Source of the DNA: Verrucomicrobiota bacterium
Lineage (GTDB): Bacteria; Verrucomicrobiota; Verrucomicrobiia; Verrucomicrobiales; Verrucomicrobiaceae
Direction of reading: 5' to 3'
NCBI GenBank assembly: GCA_009885695.1
Contig: VFKE01000039.1
Span: forward strand, 1 to 48,984
Length of the DNA: 48,984 nt
Part shown: positions 42,200 through 48,984 of the stretch, piece after piece
How the letters are laid out: every line of letters starts with the position of its first letter
Numbering within the stretch: the stretch's first letter is position 1
Program-made: the position numbers and the translations under genes
The notes under the pieces: generated by a model
Database searches by the model: none
What the model saw: only the letters and a program-made list of their open reading frames with translations
What the model was told of the DNA's origin: nothing

Positions 42200-42937
42200 A
42201 TGAACTCCTCAAATCCCACCCTGTCCGTGAAAGCGTTCTCCGAGAGTGTCGCGGGTAACGATCAACCCATGACCCTGCAAGGTGCCGTGAACAAATGCGC
42301 CATTCTGCTGGCGCTGGTCTGCGTGCCGGGATTTTTCATCTGGCAGAAGGTGCTGAGCGGTTCCGCAAGCGCCACGCCGTGGGTATGGGGCGGAGTCATC
42401 ACGGGTTTCGTGCTCTGCCTCATTACCTGCTTGAAGCGCGAATGGTCGCCGGTCACAGCGCCGCTTTACGCCGTGGCAGAGGGTCTGGCGCTCGGCGGCA
42501 TCTCCGCCATGTATGAAACGCAATTCAACGGCATCGTGATGCAGGCTGTGCTGCTGACGGTGGGGACATTGCTGGCGATGCTGGCGCTCTACACGATGCG
42601 GATCATTCAGCCGACGCAGAAATTCATGCTCGGCGTGTTCGCCGCCACGGCGGGCATCGCCCTGACTTATATCATCGGCATGGTCCTCAGACTGTTTGGA
42701 ATCGAGATGGGTTTCCTCTTTGGCAACGGTCTGTTCGGCATCGGCTTCAGCATCGTCGTGGTCATCGTCGCGGCACTGAACCTGATCATGGACTTCGCCA
42801 CCATCGAGCAGGGCGCGCAGAATCGTGCCCCTAAGTACATGGAATGGTATGCGGCCTTCGGCCTGCTGGTGACTTTGGTCTGGCTCTATCTTGAAATCCT
42901 GCGCCTGCTTTCAAAATTGGCATCGCGCAGAGATTGA
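42200..42937 (+). CDS. Bax inhibitor-1/YccA family membrane protein
   Basis: A 245-residue inner-membrane protein with seven hydrophobic segments and a soluble N-terminus (residues 1-30). It fits the longer YccA-like bacterial subfamily: MTLQGAVNKCAILLAL at the start, YETQFNGIVMQAVLLTVGT and LNLIMDFATIEQGAQNRAP, where the Asp and Glu of the sixth and seventh helices lie. Bacterial members are linked to calcium leak or to control of FtsH. ATG 42200 is preferred over one at 42074, whose extra residues have no similarity. Followed by a cluster of hairpins. Confidence 0.9.
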   Translation: MNSSNPTLSVKAFSESVAGNDQPMTLQGAVNKCAILLALVCVPGFFIWQKVLSGSASATPWVWGGVITGFVLCLITCLKREWSPVTAPLYAVAEGLALGGISAMYETQFNGIVMQAVLLTVGTLLAMLALYTMRIIQPTQKFMLGVFAATAGIALTYIIGMVLRLFGIEMGFLFGNGLFGIGFSIVVVIVAALNLIMDFATIEQGAQNRAPKYMEWYAAFGLLVTLVWLYLEILRLLSKLASRRD

Positions 42938-42958
42938 GCCGGGGAAGGTCGGAAGTAA

Positions 42959-43068
42959 CACAGGCTTCAAGCCTGTGCGTATTTCAGGCATTTTGCCTGA
43001 ATCGAATGGGGTCGACAGGCCAGAAGCCCGTCGCACACTCAGCCAAGATGGCTAAGTTACATTTTCAC
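42959..43068. repeat. Cluster of palindromic repeats after the Bax inhibitor gene
   Basis: Successive hairpins: CACAGGC-TTCAA-GCCTGTG (42959-42977), TTCAGGCA-TTT-TGCCTGAA (42983-43001), and AGCCA-AGA-TGGCT (43040-43052). The last part, starting GTCGCACACTCAGCCA at 43030, recurs with few changes at 47523. The first hairpin resembles the units inside feoB. These may stop transcription between the two flanking genes. Confidence 0.7.
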
Positions 43069-43145
43069 CGGGCAGCCGCGCTGGCTGGCTATTGTTTTTT
43101 GAATCCAATGCTGGAAAGTTGCGGAGTCCTCCGTTTAGTCAGCCC

Positions 43146-43892
43146 ATGAAACACTCCACACTCCTCTCCTTCATCCCCGTTTTTGCCCTAGCCCTGGCAG
43201 GTTCCATCGCCTCTGCCGAAGAAGGCAAAGCCCTCTTTAACGGCAAAAATCTCACTGGCTGGAAGGGCTTCAGTGAATTGTGGTCCGTGAAGGACGGCTG
43301 CATCACCGGACAGACCCAGCCTGATCCGGCGGCCCCAAATAAATCCACCCTGAAGAGCAATACCTTCCTTATCTGGGATGGTGAAGTGAGCGACTTCGAA
43401 CTGACGTATAAATATAAGATCGTGGACAAGGACGGCAAGGGGACCGGCTTCGGCAACAGCGGCGTGCAATACCGCAGCAAGATCGTGGACGAGAAGGGCT
43501 TCGTCATCGCCGGCTACCAGGCTGACTTCGAAATCGGCAAGACCTACAGCGGTATCCTTTACGAAGAAAAAGGCCGCGGCATCCTTGCAAAACGTGGTGA
43601 GAAGACCGTGATCAAACAAACCGAAGACCCAAAGAAGCCGAATATCGAAATCACCGGCACCCTGGGTGTTTCCGACGAGATCCAGGCGGGCATCAAACAG
43701 GGTGATTGGAATGAATACAAAGTTATCGCGAAGGGACGGCACCTGCAGCACTTCATCAATGGCAGGCAGACCGTGGATGTGACGGACGAGACAGCCGAAG
43801 GCGCGAAGAAGGGCGTCCTCGCCCTCCAGATTCACGCCGGCCCACCCTTCACCGTTCAGTTCAAAGACATCATCTTGAAGGAGCTGAAGTAA
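43146..43892 (+). CDS. DUF1080 (3-keto-disaccharide hydrolase-type) secreted protein
   Basis: A 248-residue protein with a signal peptide (STLLSFIPVFALALAGSIASA, cleaved near 23) and a DUF1080 concanavalin-like domain. It has ALFNGKNLTGWKGF at the start of the domain, SNTFLIWDGEVSDFELTYKY, and GNSGVQYRSKI, the most conserved part. The C-terminal GVLALQIHAGPPFTVQFKDI completes the family pattern. DUF1080 proteins are abundant in Verrucomicrobia and Planctomycetes, and some hydrolyse 3-keto-glycosides. ATG 43146 is used. A strong terminator hairpin follows. Confidence 0.93.
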   Translation: MKHSTLLSFIPVFALALAGSIASAEEGKALFNGKNLTGWKGFSELWSVKDGCITGQTQPDPAAPNKSTLKSNTFLIWDGEVSDFELTYKYKIVDKDGKGTGFGNSGVQYRSKIVDEKGFVIAGYQADFEIGKTYSGILYEEKGRGILAKRGEKTVIKQTEDPKKPNIEITGTLGVSDEIQAGIKQGDWNEYKVIAKGRHLQHFINGRQTVDVTDETAEGAKKGVLALQIHAGPPFTVQFKDIILKELK

Positions 43893-43907
43893 ATCTTTGA
43901 GTATTCC

Positions 43908-43941
43908 AAAGCCCGTGTCGCCATCCGGTGGCGCGGGCTTT
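43908..43941 (+). terminator. Terminator hairpin after the DUF1080 gene
   Basis: AAAGCCCG and CGGGCTTT form the base of a long stem, with CGCCA and TGGCG above it and TCCG in the loop. It lies 15 bp after the stop and ends in TTT on the + strand (AAA on the left), so it could act in either direction. Confidence 0.75.
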
Positions 43942-44078
43942 CCGTTCTCAGGCCCCAGAGGGCCATGCACCTGGCCACAAGCCCTGTCGCTGCCCATATA
44001 ATGTCTTGCTTTCCAATGCCCACTCTCCTTATTCCCCATCGAAACTTTCCTGACAAAAACCCGCCATTATCCTGACTC

Positions 44079-44489
44079 ATGCCTCTCCAACTCGAGATCG
44101 TCACCCCCGAAGCCCGCGTCTTTTCAGACGAAGTGGACTTCGTCGTCCTTCCGGGTGCTGAGGGTGAACTCGGGGCTCTGCCTCAGCACGCACCCTTGGT
44201 GACAGCCCTCAAGCCGGGCGAACTCCGTTACTCAAAGTCATCGAAGGTTCAGGAATACTGCGTGGGTGAAGGTCTGGTGGAAATTACTGGCGGCGCTGTC
44301 CGTGTGCTCAGCGATATCGCGCTGGATGAGTCCGGCATTGACGAGACCCACGTTCAAGAGGCGCTCGCCCGTGCCGAAGCGCGCATGAAGGAAAAGGACA
44401 TCGGTCCCGAGGAAGTCGCGGCCGTCCAGGCCCTCATTGCCAAGTCCGTCGCCCAGCTCCACTTCAAGCGCAAACGCCGCAGCATCTGA
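44079..44489 (+). CDS. atpC: F1Fo ATP synthase epsilon subunit
   Basis: A 136-residue epsilon subunit. The N-terminal beta sandwich has LEIVTPEARVFSDEVDFVVL and GAEGELGALPQHAPLVTAL, and the C-terminal helical hairpin (about 88-136) is rich in Ala and Glu. It forms the central stalk with gamma and regulates ATP hydrolysis. The gene stands alone: atpD, normally directly upstream, is absent, and a DUF1080 gene and a terminator precede it. No other ATP synthase gene is in the window. Confidence 0.92.
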   Translation: MPLQLEIVTPEARVFSDEVDFVVLPGAEGELGALPQHAPLVTALKPGELRYSKSSKVQEYCVGEGLVEITGGAVRVLSDIALDESGIDETHVQEALARAEARMKEKDIGPEEVAAVQALIAKSVAQLHFKRKRRSI

Positions 44490-44577
44490 TCCGGCATCTA
44501 TTGCCTCAACCCATAACAGGCCATGAGCAGGGCATTTCAAGAAGCTCATGGCTTGGATGCTTGACGACGACTTACAC

Positions 44578-45474
44578 ATGATGCGCCCCACAGTCTTTGC
44601 CGGCCTCGCCGCCTTCTTCATCGTGGCGCTGAATCTGGCCGCCGCCGACAAGCCAAAAACCAGCGGCCCTTCCAGTGTCTGGGCTGCGGAAAAAGACGGG
44701 CACACCATCTATCTCGCGGGCACCATCCATTTGTTGCGCGAGAAGGATTATCCGCTGCCGGATGTCTTCGAGCAGGCCTATAAAGACAGCAGCAAGCTCA
44801 TCTTCGAACTTCCGCCGAACAGCGAGGGCAATGGCGAAATCGTCCTGCGCATGCGCAAGCTCGGCACCTACCCAGAAGGCGCTCAACTGGCAGATCAATT
44901 GAGCGCGGACACGCTCAAACGTGTGCAGGAGTGGTCCGACAAGAATGACTATCCCATGTCTGCGATCACACGCTACCGCCCCTGGTTTCTGTCGCTCACC
45001 ATCGCCGCCATCGAATACCAGGCGCTCGGCGCGGAATCGGGCCGCGGGCTTGATGCTTGGTTTGAAAAACGCGCCGCCGCAGACAAAAACCCCGGGGCTG
45101 GTCTCGAAACCGTCGAGTATCAGCTCACGCTTTTCGCCAGTCTGCCCGACAAGATGCAGGAGCAGCTTCTTCTCCAGACCTTGAGCGAGACCGCGACCAT
45201 GAAGAAGGACTATGAAGACATGATCGCCTCCTGGCGCGGTGGTGATATGGAAAAGCTCCAGGAATTCCTTTATCGCGATGCCGACAAGTTCCCGGAGTTG
45301 ATGCAGGAATTTCTCGTCAAGCGCAACATTACCTGGGTCGCACCACTGATGAATTACCTGGAAAAGGGCGAACGCGTCATGGTGCTGGTCGGTGCCGGAC
45401 ATCTCGGCGGGAAGACCGGCTTGCTTGAACTGCTGAAGGCGCAAGGCTGCTCCATCCGGCAACTCGGCAAGTAG
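44578..45474 (+). CDS. TraB/GumN family protein
   Basis: A 298-residue protein with a signal peptide (VFAGLAAFFIVALNLAAA). The TraB/GumN domain begins with IYLAGTIHLLREKDYPLP (the GTxH motif, near residue 45) and ends with MVLVGAGHLGGKTGLLELL (second conserved GxxH, near 275). The family is related to Tiki metalloproteases, and the two conserved His regions could bind a metal. ATG 44578 places the signal peptide at the start; an ATG at 44548 is possible. No operon partner. Confidence 0.85.
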   Translation: MMRPTVFAGLAAFFIVALNLAAADKPKTSGPSSVWAAEKDGHTIYLAGTIHLLREKDYPLPDVFEQAYKDSSKLIFELPPNSEGNGEIVLRMRKLGTYPEGAQLADQLSADTLKRVQEWSDKNDYPMSAITRYRPWFLSLTIAAIEYQALGAESGRGLDAWFEKRAAADKNPGAGLETVEYQLTLFASLPDKMQEQLLLQTLSETATMKKDYEDMIASWRGGDMEKLQEFLYRDADKFPELMQEFLVKRNITWVAPLMNYLEKGERVMVLVGAGHLGGKTGLLELLKAQGCSIRQLGK

Positions 45475-45940
45475 GCTGCTAGGAAATTGCTTTCGTGGGT
45501 ACCGGGCCGGAGTTGGCCCAGGGCGTGCATTGGAGCCTGGGCGGGATGGGTATGACTGCATTTGCGGCTCTTTTATGCACAAGCTAAAAGCCTCTGCTAC
45601 TGGGCGTGTGATACCATTTAGCCCTTTAAATCAGCAAAACGTGTCTAGAGGAAGCGTTTGTTTGAGCATGGAGCCAAGGATGCAAGACCACGGCCTCACG
45701 CTTAAATTGCTCGTCAAAGTAGCGTCGCTTCGCTCCGCCTGTTTTCATTTGCTTCGGTTCTGATGCTTTCATGTCGGTTGGAGTATTTACCCAACTTTTG
45801 CCGTCCGCATAAACGAAGAAAGGCCAATGCCCTACCTCAATTTTTTATTCAGCGTTTCCCTGGCGTGCTTCATGCGTAAGCCCTGCAACTAGCCTGATTT
45901 AGGATTGACAGAGCATCCTGCATGGCAAAAATTCGACGCT
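45475..45940. other. Intergenic stretch without a convincing gene
   Basis: It begins with GCTGCTAGGAAATTGCTTTC, nearly the same as GCTGCTAGGAATTTGCTTTC at 32648-32667, 13 kb away, so it is part of a dispersed sequence. A small hairpin (GGGCC/GGCCC, 45504-45519) follows. The A/T content is higher than in flanking genes. No protein family or RNA was recognised. Confidence 0.5.
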
Positions 45941-47485
45941 ATGCTAAACAGACATGGATCCATGGGCATTGTAAACCGTCGCAACACTCTCAAGGGGCTC
46001 GTTGGCGGAGTCTTTGGAGCAGGAGCGGGCAAAGCATTCTCCGCTCCTTCGAGCGGTGGCGGCGATGTCGCGAAGCTTGATGCCGGGCTGGCCCAGCGAT
46101 TGGTCTGGTCTTTGTCGCGACCAAAGCCCGCCCTCCCGAATTCGTATTTCTGGACATGGGATCACAGCACCAACTGGATGCTCGACGATCCGGGCGTGCT
46201 CAATTTTGGTTGCGCGAATCGTTATCTCAAGCGCCCGGAAACTTTTCTAGAAGACTACCGCCGGCTGACGGATATGGCGGCGGGACTCGGTATAAAGGGG
46301 ATTTTAATCTGGGGTTTTCTGCGCGATGCGCATGGCGGCATCGAGTCAGCCAAGAGGGTGGCCGACTATGCCGCCTCCAAGGGTGTGGCGATCCTGCCGG
46401 GCATCGGAACGAATCACTACGGCGGCGTCTATTACGAGGGCCGCCATCGTTATTGCATCAATACTTTTCTCGAAAAGCATCCCGACGCGCGGATGGTTGA
46501 CCATCAGGGCAATCCGATGTCACAGAGCGTGTGTCCTTCTCATCCGCGGTTTGCCGAATGGCTCCAGCAGGGCGTGAGCTGGCTGTTTAGGGAGTTTGCC
46601 ATCGGTGGAGCCAATCTCGAGAATGGCGATTTTCTCGTCTGCCACTGCCCGAGATGCAAGAAACTCAGGCCCGATCAATCGTCGGACGAGCCGCAGTTCT
46701 GGCAGGATCAGCAACTCGGATATGCCCCGGTGCTGAAACTGCTGGAAGACCAGTTCAATACAAAACTGATCACGTGGGCCACCTACAAAGGCTTTATGCC
46801 CGGACGCGGCGATGGAAAGACCGACATGGGCGCTTACATGGGGTGTCAGCGGCCCAGAATACTGGACAGACTTCCGAAGGGTGCCGTCGCGCAGTGGACG
46901 CTGACCGGGATGGTGCATCAGCAGCCGTTGCCATTGACGAAGTTTCTGGATCATGGTGCGCCGCCTGAAGCGCTGACTTCTGAACACTGGCCGGCCGATG
47001 TCAAGCCACCGACGGTTCGCAATGTCGGCTTTCTGCATCAGGGCAGCCAGTGGGCTCGCGAGCCGCGCTACGATCAGATTGTGAGCACGATCAAGGAAGG
47101 CTGCCTTCGCGCGTATCGCGCGGGGCTGGAGGGCGTGAGCATTCATGGCGAGATGAGCAGCATGCACCTGCCGAATGCGCTGAACTACCTGGCCTTTTCG
47201 CATTTTACGCACTGGCCGGAGGACACCCTGCGGCAGTTTGGCGCCAAAACACTTGGCGCTGTGCTGGGTTCGGCAGAGGAGGGAGAGGCATTTGCCGAAT
47301 TGCTGGCGTTCACGGACGCCGGCACGGTGTCGGATGCGCAGAAGAAAGATGTTAAGCGGCGCAGGGATTCTTTGAGTCTCGAGGTGGCCAAGGGCGAGCA
47401 TCTCACACGCTGGCGTTTCTGGAACTGGCTCACAGGCGTGGCCATCGGAAATCAGGAGCGGCGGCACACCATCAGTCCTTTCTAG
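45941..47485 (+). CDS. Tat-exported glycoside hydrolase-like protein (probable TIM barrel)
   Basis: A 514-residue protein with a twin-arginine signal (NRRNTLKGLVGGVFGAGAG) near the N-terminus, implying export in folded form. The body reads as a TIM barrel: TWDHSTNWML, GIKGILIWGFLRDAHGGI, GVAILPGIGTNHYGGVY and NLENGDFLVCHCPRCKKLRP. Acidic residues in NLENGDF and SIHGEMSSM lie at strand ends where glycosidase catalytic residues are expected. The CHCPRC motif may bind a metal. Exact family not recognised. ATG 45941 is used; ATG 45962 and TTG 45905 are alternatives. Confidence 0.65.
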   Translation: MLNRHGSMGIVNRRNTLKGLVGGVFGAGAGKAFSAPSSGGGDVAKLDAGLAQRLVWSLSRPKPALPNSYFWTWDHSTNWMLDDPGVLNFGCANRYLKRPETFLEDYRRLTDMAAGLGIKGILIWGFLRDAHGGIESAKRVADYAASKGVAILPGIGTNHYGGVYYEGRHRYCINTFLEKHPDARMVDHQGNPMSQSVCPSHPRFAEWLQQGVSWLFREFAIGGANLENGDFLVCHCPRCKKLRPDQSSDEPQFWQDQQLGYAPVLKLLEDQFNTKLITWATYKGFMPGRGDGKTDMGAYMGCQRPRILDRLPKGAVAQWTLTGMVHQQPLPLTKFLDHGAPPEALTSEHWPADVKPPTVRNVGFLHQGSQWAREPRYDQIVSTIKEGCLRAYRAGLEGVSIHGEMSSMHLPNALNYLAFSHFTHWPEDTLRQFGAKTLGAVLGSAEEGEAFAELLAFTDAGTVSDAQKKDVKRRRDSLSLEVAKGEHLTRWRFWNWLTGVAIGNQERRHTISPF

Positions 47486-47522
47486 CCTGCGGCGCGTTCG
47501 ACGCGAGAAACGAGCGAACCCT

Positions 47523-47600
47523 GTCGCACACTCAGCCAGGATGGCCGAGTTACTTTTCAACAGGCTGTTAGACATGGCGGATGTCACATCCGCCTTGCAC
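47523..47600. repeat. Palindromic repeat related to that at 43030
   Basis: GTCGCACACTCAGCCAGGAT at 47523 followed by GGCCGAGTTAC and TTTTCA matches 43030-43068 with a few substitutions that keep the small stem. A second palindrome GGCGGATGTCACATCCGCC (about 47577-47595) follows, like the one that interrupts the YHYH pseudogene. Confidence 0.7.
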
Positions 47601-47734
47601 TCCGAAACACCGCCTTAACCTGAGCGCCATTCATGTTAGAGACTATCGGCTCTGACTCATTTGATAAACTCAGATCAAATGGTGCTCGAGGTGTCGCCTG
47701 CCTTCTTTGTGCTTGTTGTGCTTGAACGCCGAAC

Positions 47735-47873
47735 CCGCGTCGCCGCACTCTTCTCCAACGAAGCCTCTCTCCTGCGCCTTGCCTCAGCGCTCCTGTGCCA
47801 AATCAGCGACGAGTGGCTCACCGGAAAAATCTACCTCAACATGAAACCCGCTGACACGCCCATAACTTGATCG
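47735..47873 (+). mobile_element. IS256-type transposase C-terminal remnant
   Basis: The frame encodes FSNEASLLRLASALLCQISD followed by EWLTGKIYLNMKP and a stop at 47868-47870. This matches the typical end of IS256 (Mutator) transposases: 'a-LRL--A-L-eisdEW-tGk-Yl-M'. No DDE part or start is present, so only the last 50 residues survive. Just downstream CACTTTTGCAGAAAAAAATT may be the old terminal repeat. The rest of 47600-47945 holds no gene. Confidence 0.7.
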
Positions 47874-47945
47874 CCACTTTTGCAGAAAAAAATTTGCGCC
47901 GCCGGTGGAGATGATTTCTGAGTTGTACCTGCACTCATTTCATTT

Positions 47946-48770
47946 TCACTTAAACGCGAAGTCAAAGCCGTCAGCCATCAGTTTGCGATAGCGGTTCCAG
48001 CCAGTCGGGGCGACTTCAAACTCGCGGGCGCTCATCTCCTTGAGGAAGGGGCGCAAGGTCCGATGATCTTGTGGCAGCGCGATGGCTCCGATATTGTCTG
48101 AGCCGACTTTCCGGTGCGGCCATGAATCGAAAATCCACTTGGCACCGTATCGCGCAGGGAGGCCGAGACTTGCTGCGACCCTCGGCAGTTCGGTGTCATG
48201 CAAGATTAGCCAGGCACCGGGGCGCGTGAGCGGGAGGACGTTGAGCACATCGATGAGCGGCCAGGGGTGCTGATGATTTCCATCGATAAAAACTAGGTCG
48301 AGAGACCCCGGCTGGATGATCGAGCGGGCGAGAAAGGAGTCCTGTCCGGTATGCACTGCAATGTGCGGAACGAGTTCCGGCGCGAGGGCGGCGATCATGA
48401 ATCCGATGGGCTTGGACTCGTCAAAAAGGCAATGCGATTTCTTGTCGATCGTCGAGAGGAGGATGCCGTCCGGCTTCAGATTTCGCTCCACGAGCGTGCT
48501 GGCAGCGATTGAGGCCAGCAGCGCGCTGGAGGCACCGGAGGCGGTGCCTATTTCGAGTATCCGCGTCGCGCCGATGGCGCTCGTCACCGCAGCGAGAAAG
48601 GACAGATTGGCGGGGCCGACATTGCCGATCGGGAGCTCGGTTTCGGCCGCTTTTTTGAGAAAGGCCAGCTCACCCTCGGTGGGCGCGTGCCGAGCGGAAT
48701 TGAGAGCAGCGGCCACTTTTGGGTAGGCACGCTGATATTGCGCGAGGTCAATATGATCAGGAAAGTTCAT
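47946..48770 (-). CDS. Class I SAM-dependent methyltransferase (Methyltransf_24 type)
   Basis: A 274-residue methyltransferase. The SAM-binding motif I is RILEIGTASGASSALL (near residues 69-84), and the Asp-rich strand LDLVFIDGNHQHPWPLID lies near 160. WLILHDTELP (near 190) has the His-Asp seen in O-methyltransferases of the CmcI/Methyltransf_24 group, which methylate small molecules or sugars. ATG 48770 is preferred over 48818, whose extra residues show no similarity. The substrate cannot be told, and it is encoded alone. Confidence 0.85.
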   Translation of the reverse strand: MNFPDHIDLAQYQRAYPKVAAALNSARHAPTEGELAFLKKAAETELPIGNVGPANLSFLAAVTSAIGATRILEIGTASGASSALLASIAASTLVERNLKPDGILLSTIDKKSHCLFDESKPIGFMIAALAPELVPHIAVHTGQDSFLARSIIQPGSLDLVFIDGNHQHPWPLIDVLNVLPLTRPGAWLILHDTELPRVAASLGLPARYGAKWIFDSWPHRKVGSDNIGAIALPQDHRTLRPFLKEMSAREFEVAPTGWNRYRKLMADGFDFAFK

Positions 48771-48984
48771 TAGTGTGCGGGAATGCGAGGGGAGACTGAG
48801 TGTGTGTGCTGATTGCAAAATGCGTCATGAGTGTAACTCGATTTTTGCTCTCTTCTTGCCCTTATAACAAAGGGACAGGCACGAATGGCACTAACTTAAG
48901 CATCATTATGCGGCCTTGGCACGGTGTTTTGGCGGGGCTGGTTCGCGGCGAAATTCGGCGCGCGGTCGCGTGAGCAATGAATAC
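48771..48984. other. Intergenic end of the window
   Basis: No gene seen in 214 bp. GAATGGCACTAACTTAAGC (48883-48901) shares GAATGGCACT and CTTAAG with DNA inside the YHYH pseudogene (about 40403-40423, opposite strand), hinting at a dispersed element end. Confidence 0.4.

Noticed and set aside
47661-47740. Intact small gene starting at 47661
   Set aside because: Only the C-terminal half matches a family (IS256 transposase end); the first part has no similarity, so the frame is a remnant rather than a gene.
1-48984. tRNA, rRNA, riboswitch or CRISPR features
   Set aside because: No T-loop-like GGTTCGAATCC with a matching acceptor stem, no regular spaced repeats and no known riboswitch core was seen in the intergenic gaps.

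Overview
The window looks like chromosomal DNA of a moderately high-GC Gram-negative-type bacterium, most likely a member of the Verrucomicrobiota or a neighbouring PVC lineage. This is an inference from the gene mix: a DUF1080 protein, a RAYT transposase with REP pairs, a very large secreted protein of unknown function, many secreted or Tat-exported proteins, and palindromic repeats in nearly every long intergenic gap. No rRNA or tRNA gene, CRISPR array or prophage was seen.

Layout. 1-567 holds no convincing gene but has a strong nested hairpin. 568-4949 carries a DUF2868/DUF3482 membrane-GTPase pair that runs convergently into an M81 peptidase (47-bp overlap). A D-threonine aldolase/D-serine dehydratase-like enzyme follows. 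6249-6854 holds two MITE-like elements around a small DUF2442 gene. 6869-10719 (minus) is an ABC exporter pair and an ABC-F ATPase. 10714-14626 is an accessory stretch: three copies of a dispersed repeat, two orphan genes, and two paralogous N-acetylmuramoyl-L-alanine amidases with duplicated promoters separated by a DUF433/DUF5615 toxin-antitoxin-like pair. 14645-20359 is mostly housekeeping: Nnr metabolite repair, SppA, a CPBP protease, ThiL, TsaE and TsaB.

20401-35201 is the most interesting region. Three complex I subunit genes (nuoG, nuoE, nuoF) are scattered over 15 kb instead of adjacent. Each is preceded by an 18-bp palindrome matching the operator of the NADH/NAD+-sensing repressor Rex, and each palindrome is followed at the same distance by CTTGC. 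Citrate synthase is divergent from nuoE across one site. This looks like a redox-controlled respiratory regulon in which a split gene cluster kept its operator at every locus. Between nuoE and nuoF lie a complete RAYT/REP unit (a transposase between two identical-format 66-bp REP pairs), a 2188-residue secreted protein, and a smaller secreted protein. Both secreted-protein genes lie downstream of duplicated fossil gene ends.

35347-48984 holds ThrH, a broken 2-oxoacid:ferredoxin oxidoreductase remnant, a third MITE copy, a feoA-feoB-small cysteine protein operon (with a REP pair inserted in frame inside feoB), a YHYH-type pseudogene disrupted by a palindrome and a stop codon, Xaa-Pro aminopeptidase, a Bax-inhibitor-1 protein, DUF1080, an ATP synthase epsilon gene without its operon, a TraB/GumN protein, a Tat-exported probable TIM-barrel protein, an IS256-type transposase remnant and a methyltransferase. 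All family calls are by eye from motifs; no database search was run.
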